Source of the DNA: a virus
DNA length: 23,480 nucleotides
Virus record (IMG/VR): IMGVR_UViG_3300038701_001595
Span: 1-23,480 of that record
Reading direction: 5' to 3' (one strand)
The notes under the pieces are model-generated. The model ran no database searches, was not told the origin of the DNA, and worked only from the letters and a program-made list of their open reading frames with translations. This document shows positions 21,011 through 23,480 of the stretch, one piece after another; the first letter of the stretch is position 1, and each line of letters starts with the position of its first letter. The position numbers and the translations under genes were made by a program.

Positions 21011-22795
21011 TCACGCCGCCTCATCTTCATCTTTCCTCGCCGCCAACAACACCGGCGAAACAATCGACCACTGCGGCAAAAGATATTTCAGAGTATCCCA
21101 AAAATCATTCTCTCCCTTCTTCACCCATTCCCATTTCTCATGCCCGAAGCTGTTCTTTTTCTTCACCGGGATTTCCTGCGTCAGCTCTTTGAGAAACGCA
21201 TCATCCTCATCCACATCCGCCGGTAGATAGAGCGGCACAATCGACGCCTGCTTTTTCGATGAGTAGTGATTTTTCCGCAATCTGAAAAGCAAATCCCACT
21301 TGAACATCGGATCGTTCACGTGATAGGTCATCACCTCTTCCCCTTCGTGCCACGTCTCCGAAGTCGTGATCATCGTATCAATCTGCGTCCGGCCCCGGCC
21401 TTTCACCGGATAAAACCGATCCCCGTTCGCCAGGCAGAACTCCCGCACCGCCTTCGTATCATCCCCGTTCCCCTCATCGATCAGCCCGCACTGCACCGTC
21501 ATCTCCCGTCCGGCCACCACGAGCGGCACATCCGCAAACTCTAGGATCTCCTCAAAGTTCACGAGCGTGTCCCAATCGATCACGTAGATCTCGCCCGACG
21601 CCGCGAAGATCGCTTTCGTCGCCTTGTAGCAGTCCCTCTGCACATCCACCGCCATCGCATAAAAGAGCGGATCGATCCCCACCGGCGGCTCTCCCCTTTT
21701 GTAAGCCCCCTTCAAATCCAGCAGCTCACTCGTGGAAACTCCCCCTCCGGCCCGCTCGTAAGCCAGCCCCCGACGGCCGTTCATGAACCGTTCCATCTTC
21801 GCCGGATTCCCGTCCGCATTGATCCGCTCAATCGCCAACTGCCCGAACGTCACAAACCTCGAGTAAGCATCCCAAATGTGCACCGACCGCACTCCCGGCG
21901 GAGCCTTCGGATTCGTCGCCCGATATTGATACCGCAGAAGAGCCGCCGCCTTGTGCTTCTCTTCAAACCGACCGCCGCACAACTCGCACTTGAAATACGC
22001 ACCCTCCGCCACCTTCTCCAAATCCAGATCCCCCGCCAGGTCGCGAAACTCCTTCGTGTCGTAAACAAAGTTTTTCCACTCAAGCGGGGCCATCGCCTCG
22101 CAATGAGGACACGGCAAATCAATCACCTCCCGAGTCCCCTTCGCGTGCTCCACCGTGATCAGCCCCGAATCCCCCGGCGTCGAAAACCCGATGATTTTCG
22201 CATCCCGAGGTCGCTTCACCCGCTCACGCGCATGGTCGGACGTCGGGGCCCCCTCCACCAGCGGATGCTTATCCAGCTCATCCAAGATCGCCAACACCAG
22301 CGACTTGTTTGCCCAGGCCCCCGTCGAGTGCGCCCCCATCAGATAGACCGTGATCCCCGAGAGGAAATAGGTCAGATTCGAAAGCTCGTCATCCTCATCC
22401 CCCTCAACCTCCGAAAGAATCCGGTTCGAAGTAATCCACTTCTTCAGCCGCGTCTTCGACAACTTCCTCGCCTCATCCAGCGAATCAATGGCATAGGCCA
22501 CCTGCCCCGACCGGTGAACAATCATCCAACAAATCAAGATCAAGATCGCCATCGTGAACCCCACCTGGGAACTCTTCTTAATCCAAAACTCCCCCTTCCC
22601 CGGCCGCTTCGCCCACTCCAACACCTCCCGCACATACGGCGTCAGCTCGCTCGACCAATACCGATCCGCCCACTCCTCATTCTCCGTCCGCGGCACCTTC
22701 AACGTCCGCTCCGCCCACTCCCACGGCTCCTCTTCCGGCTCCGGCTGATACACCCCGGCCAGCACCCCCGCCACCCATTCCGTCACCGCCGTCAC
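21011..22795 (-). CDS. Terminase large subunit, lambda GpA family
   Basis: A 594-aa packaging motor and nuclease. The ATPase half has the GpA-type Walker A variant IKKSSQVGFT (72-81), which lacks the usual GKT as in lambda gpA, Walker B LVLAILDELD (166-175), and GFSTPGDSGL after it. Two CxxC pairs (CPHC and CELC) lie in between the halves. The nuclease half begins MAVDVQRDCYKATKAIFAAS, where GpA proteins have the first acidic site. GTG 22795 overlaps the small-subunit stop as GTGA and gives a product close to lambda gpA (641 aa). The frame is open farther upstream but there it runs opposite the small-subunit gene and is not used. Confidence 0.92.
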   Translation of the reverse strand: MTAVTEWVAGVLAGVYQPEPEEEPWEWAERTLKVPRTENEEWADRYWSSELTPYVREVLEWAKRPGKGEFWIKKSSQVGFTMAILILICWMIVHRSGQVAYAIDSLDEARKLSKTRLKKWITSNRILSEVEGDEDDELSNLTYFLSGITVYLMGAHSTGAWANKSLVLAILDELDKHPLVEGAPTSDHARERVKRPRDAKIIGFSTPGDSGLITVEHAKGTREVIDLPCPHCEAMAPLEWKNFVYDTKEFRDLAGDLDLEKVAEGAYFKCELCGGRFEEKHKAAALLRYQYRATNPKAPPGVRSVHIWDAYSRFVTFGQLAIERINADGNPAKMERFMNGRRGLAYERAGGGVSTSELLDLKGAYKRGEPPVGIDPLFYAMAVDVQRDCYKATKAIFAASGEIYVIDWDTLVNFEEILEFADVPLVVAGREMTVQCGLIDEGNGDDTKAVREFCLANGDRFYPVKGRGRTQIDTMITTSETWHEGEEVMTYHVNDPMFKWDLLFRLRKNHYSSKKQASIVPLYLPADVDEDDAFLKELTQEIPVKKKNSFGHEKWEWVKKGENDFWDTLKYLLPQWSIVSPVLLAARKDEDEAA

Positions 22796-23406
22796 GAAAA
22801 CACCTCCTGATTCAGCAACTCGAAAACCTCCCGAACCTGACTTTCCGACAACATCGATTTCAGCACCGAAACAATCTGCCCGTGAAAAGTCTTCAACTCC
22901 GCAGCCACCTCTTGCTTCGGCACCAGCTTCCCTTGCGCCTGCAGCTCTTCCCGCACCTTCGTCGAAACCGACGTCATCCGTGAAATTGTATCCAGCCACG
23001 GCTTCGCCTGCCCTGGATCCGTCGCGCGCTTCGCCAGCTCCACCTCCACCTGCTCCAACCGCTCCAACGCACCTCCCAGACCCGTCTGCTGATTCGTCAG
23101 ATTTACCACCGGCGCGGGCCGAGGCTCCACCTCTTTCGGTTCCCGGGCCACATCCACCGCCGCCTGCACAATTCCCGGCGGACACCGCAGCGACATACAC
23201 CGTGACCACCAAGCCCGCATTTCCCCCGGCTGATCCAGCGGCAACGGATCATCCCGATCCCGCCCGATCTTAACCCACCGCTTGATCGTCCGGGGCGACG
23301 CCCCATACCGCTCCGCGTAAACCGCGTAGCTCTCATCGTAACCGGTGACCGCCGCCCGCCCGCTCCGCGCGCGCCCAGCCCCCGCCTCCAACAGCTCCTC
23401 GCCCAT
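22792..23406 (-). CDS. Terminase small subunit-like DNA-binding protein
   Basis: A 204-aa protein directly before the large terminase. Residues 25-48 (SYAVYAERYGASPRTIKRWV) form a helix-turn-helix of the kind that recognises packaging sites in Nu1-type subunits. The middle (RLEQVEVELAKRATDPGQAK) and end (QIVSVLKSMLSESQVREVFE) are helical and would mediate oligomers and contact with the large subunit. ATG 23406 is chosen over an in-frame ATG at 23445 because a TTTGACA box lies 14 bases before it. It ends in a GTGA overlap with the terminase. Sequence is not closely lambda-like; the role follows from HTH and position. Confidence 0.8.
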   Translation of the reverse strand: MGEELLEAGAGRARSGRAAVTGYDESYAVYAERYGASPRTIKRWVKIGRDRDDPLPLDQPGEMRAWWSRCMSLRCPPGIVQAAVDVAREPKEVEPRPAPVVNLTNQQTGLGGALERLEQVEVELAKRATDPGQAKPWLDTISRMTSVSTKVREELQAQGKLVPKQEVAAELKTFHGQIVSVLKSMLSESQVREVFELLNQEVFS

Positions 23407-23480
23407 CCCCAACAGCCAAGTGTCAAAGGGCCAAACAAAAAACACACACTTCTCCCTCTTTTTGGCTGGGCCCTTCCCTT
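23407..23480. other. Non-coding leader at right edge
   Basis: Seventy-four bases before the small terminase start. It holds a TTTGACA box (23427-23421) and, on the minus strand, an imperfect GGGCC...AAA / TTTGGCCC pairing around a purine-rich stretch. A packaging (cos/pac) site often lies here, but nothing decisive is visible. Confidence 0.3.
23421..23427 (-). promoter_or_regulatory. TTTGACA box before small terminase
   Basis: Exact TTTGACA, 14 bases before ATG 23406. No Shine-Dalgarno purine run other than GGGG directly before the ATG. Confidence 0.5.

Noticed and set aside
22796-23212. Upstream extension of the large terminase frame
   Set aside because: It overlaps the small terminase in another frame and translates to Gly/Ala-rich nonsense; GTG 22795 with a GTGA overlap is a better start.
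1817-23427. TTTGACA boxes as ordinary -35 promoter elements
   Set aside because: The distance to the start codon is too short for a -10 box and a transcription start before the ATG; no TATAAT-like sequence is seen at 17 bases. Kept as possible only if transcripts start inside the genes.

Overview
The window holds the late (structural and lysis) half of a tailed bacteriophage genome of the lambda-like siphovirus plan. Every supported gene lies on the minus strand, so the functional order runs from right to left. The genome is GC-rich, with a few patches of lower GC. A lipoprotein next to a membrane-anchored coiled-coil protein (spanin-like) suggests a Gram-negative host. The GGATGA(A/G) heptamer repeats and the scarcity of Shine-Dalgarno sites would fit a Verrucomicrobiota-type host, but that is only an inference.

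Layout from right to left. Packaging and head: small terminase (23406-22792), GpA-type large terminase, gpW-like joining protein, lambda-type portal, S49 head protease, two small Cys-containing proteins, a coiled-coil scaffold-like protein, the major capsid protein and a small Lys-rich protein, then a terminator. Connector and tail: a completion protein, a minor tail/gp10-like protein, a tail-terminator-like protein, an Erv1/ALR-like CxxC protein, a large SGNH-hydrolase virion protein, a putative tail-tube protein, a terminator, a 252-aa protein, and a G/GT tail chaperone pair joined by a likely -1 frameshift. The tape measure, two tail-tip proteins, a spanin-like pair, an adaptor, a repeat fibre, a DNRLRE/CBM96-like protein and a fibre-associated protein follow. 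Lysis and integration: holin-like protein, M15 endolysin, a non-coding attachment region, and the N-terminal part of a tyrosine integrase that runs off the left edge.

The attachment region (519-829) holds the 3' half of a tRNA-Leu with encoded CCA, flanked on both sides by repeats that look like integrase arm sites. Lysis genes lie on one side and the integrase on the other. This is the arrangement of attP in a circular or unintegrated phage, not of one prophage end.

Three expression signals stand out. First, a TTTGACA-like box lies 11-16 nt before about eleven start codons, where a Shine-Dalgarno site would be expected. Most other genes start inside stop/start overlaps such as ATGA. Second, two copies of a roughly 52-nt element (17721-17772 and 20959-21009) keep identical outer arms while the inner hairpin changes with pairing kept; each lies just upstream of a boxed gene. 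Third, two terminator hairpins sit only about 20-25 nt before boxed start codons. Together they suggest an RNA-level system for setting the dose of virion proteins.
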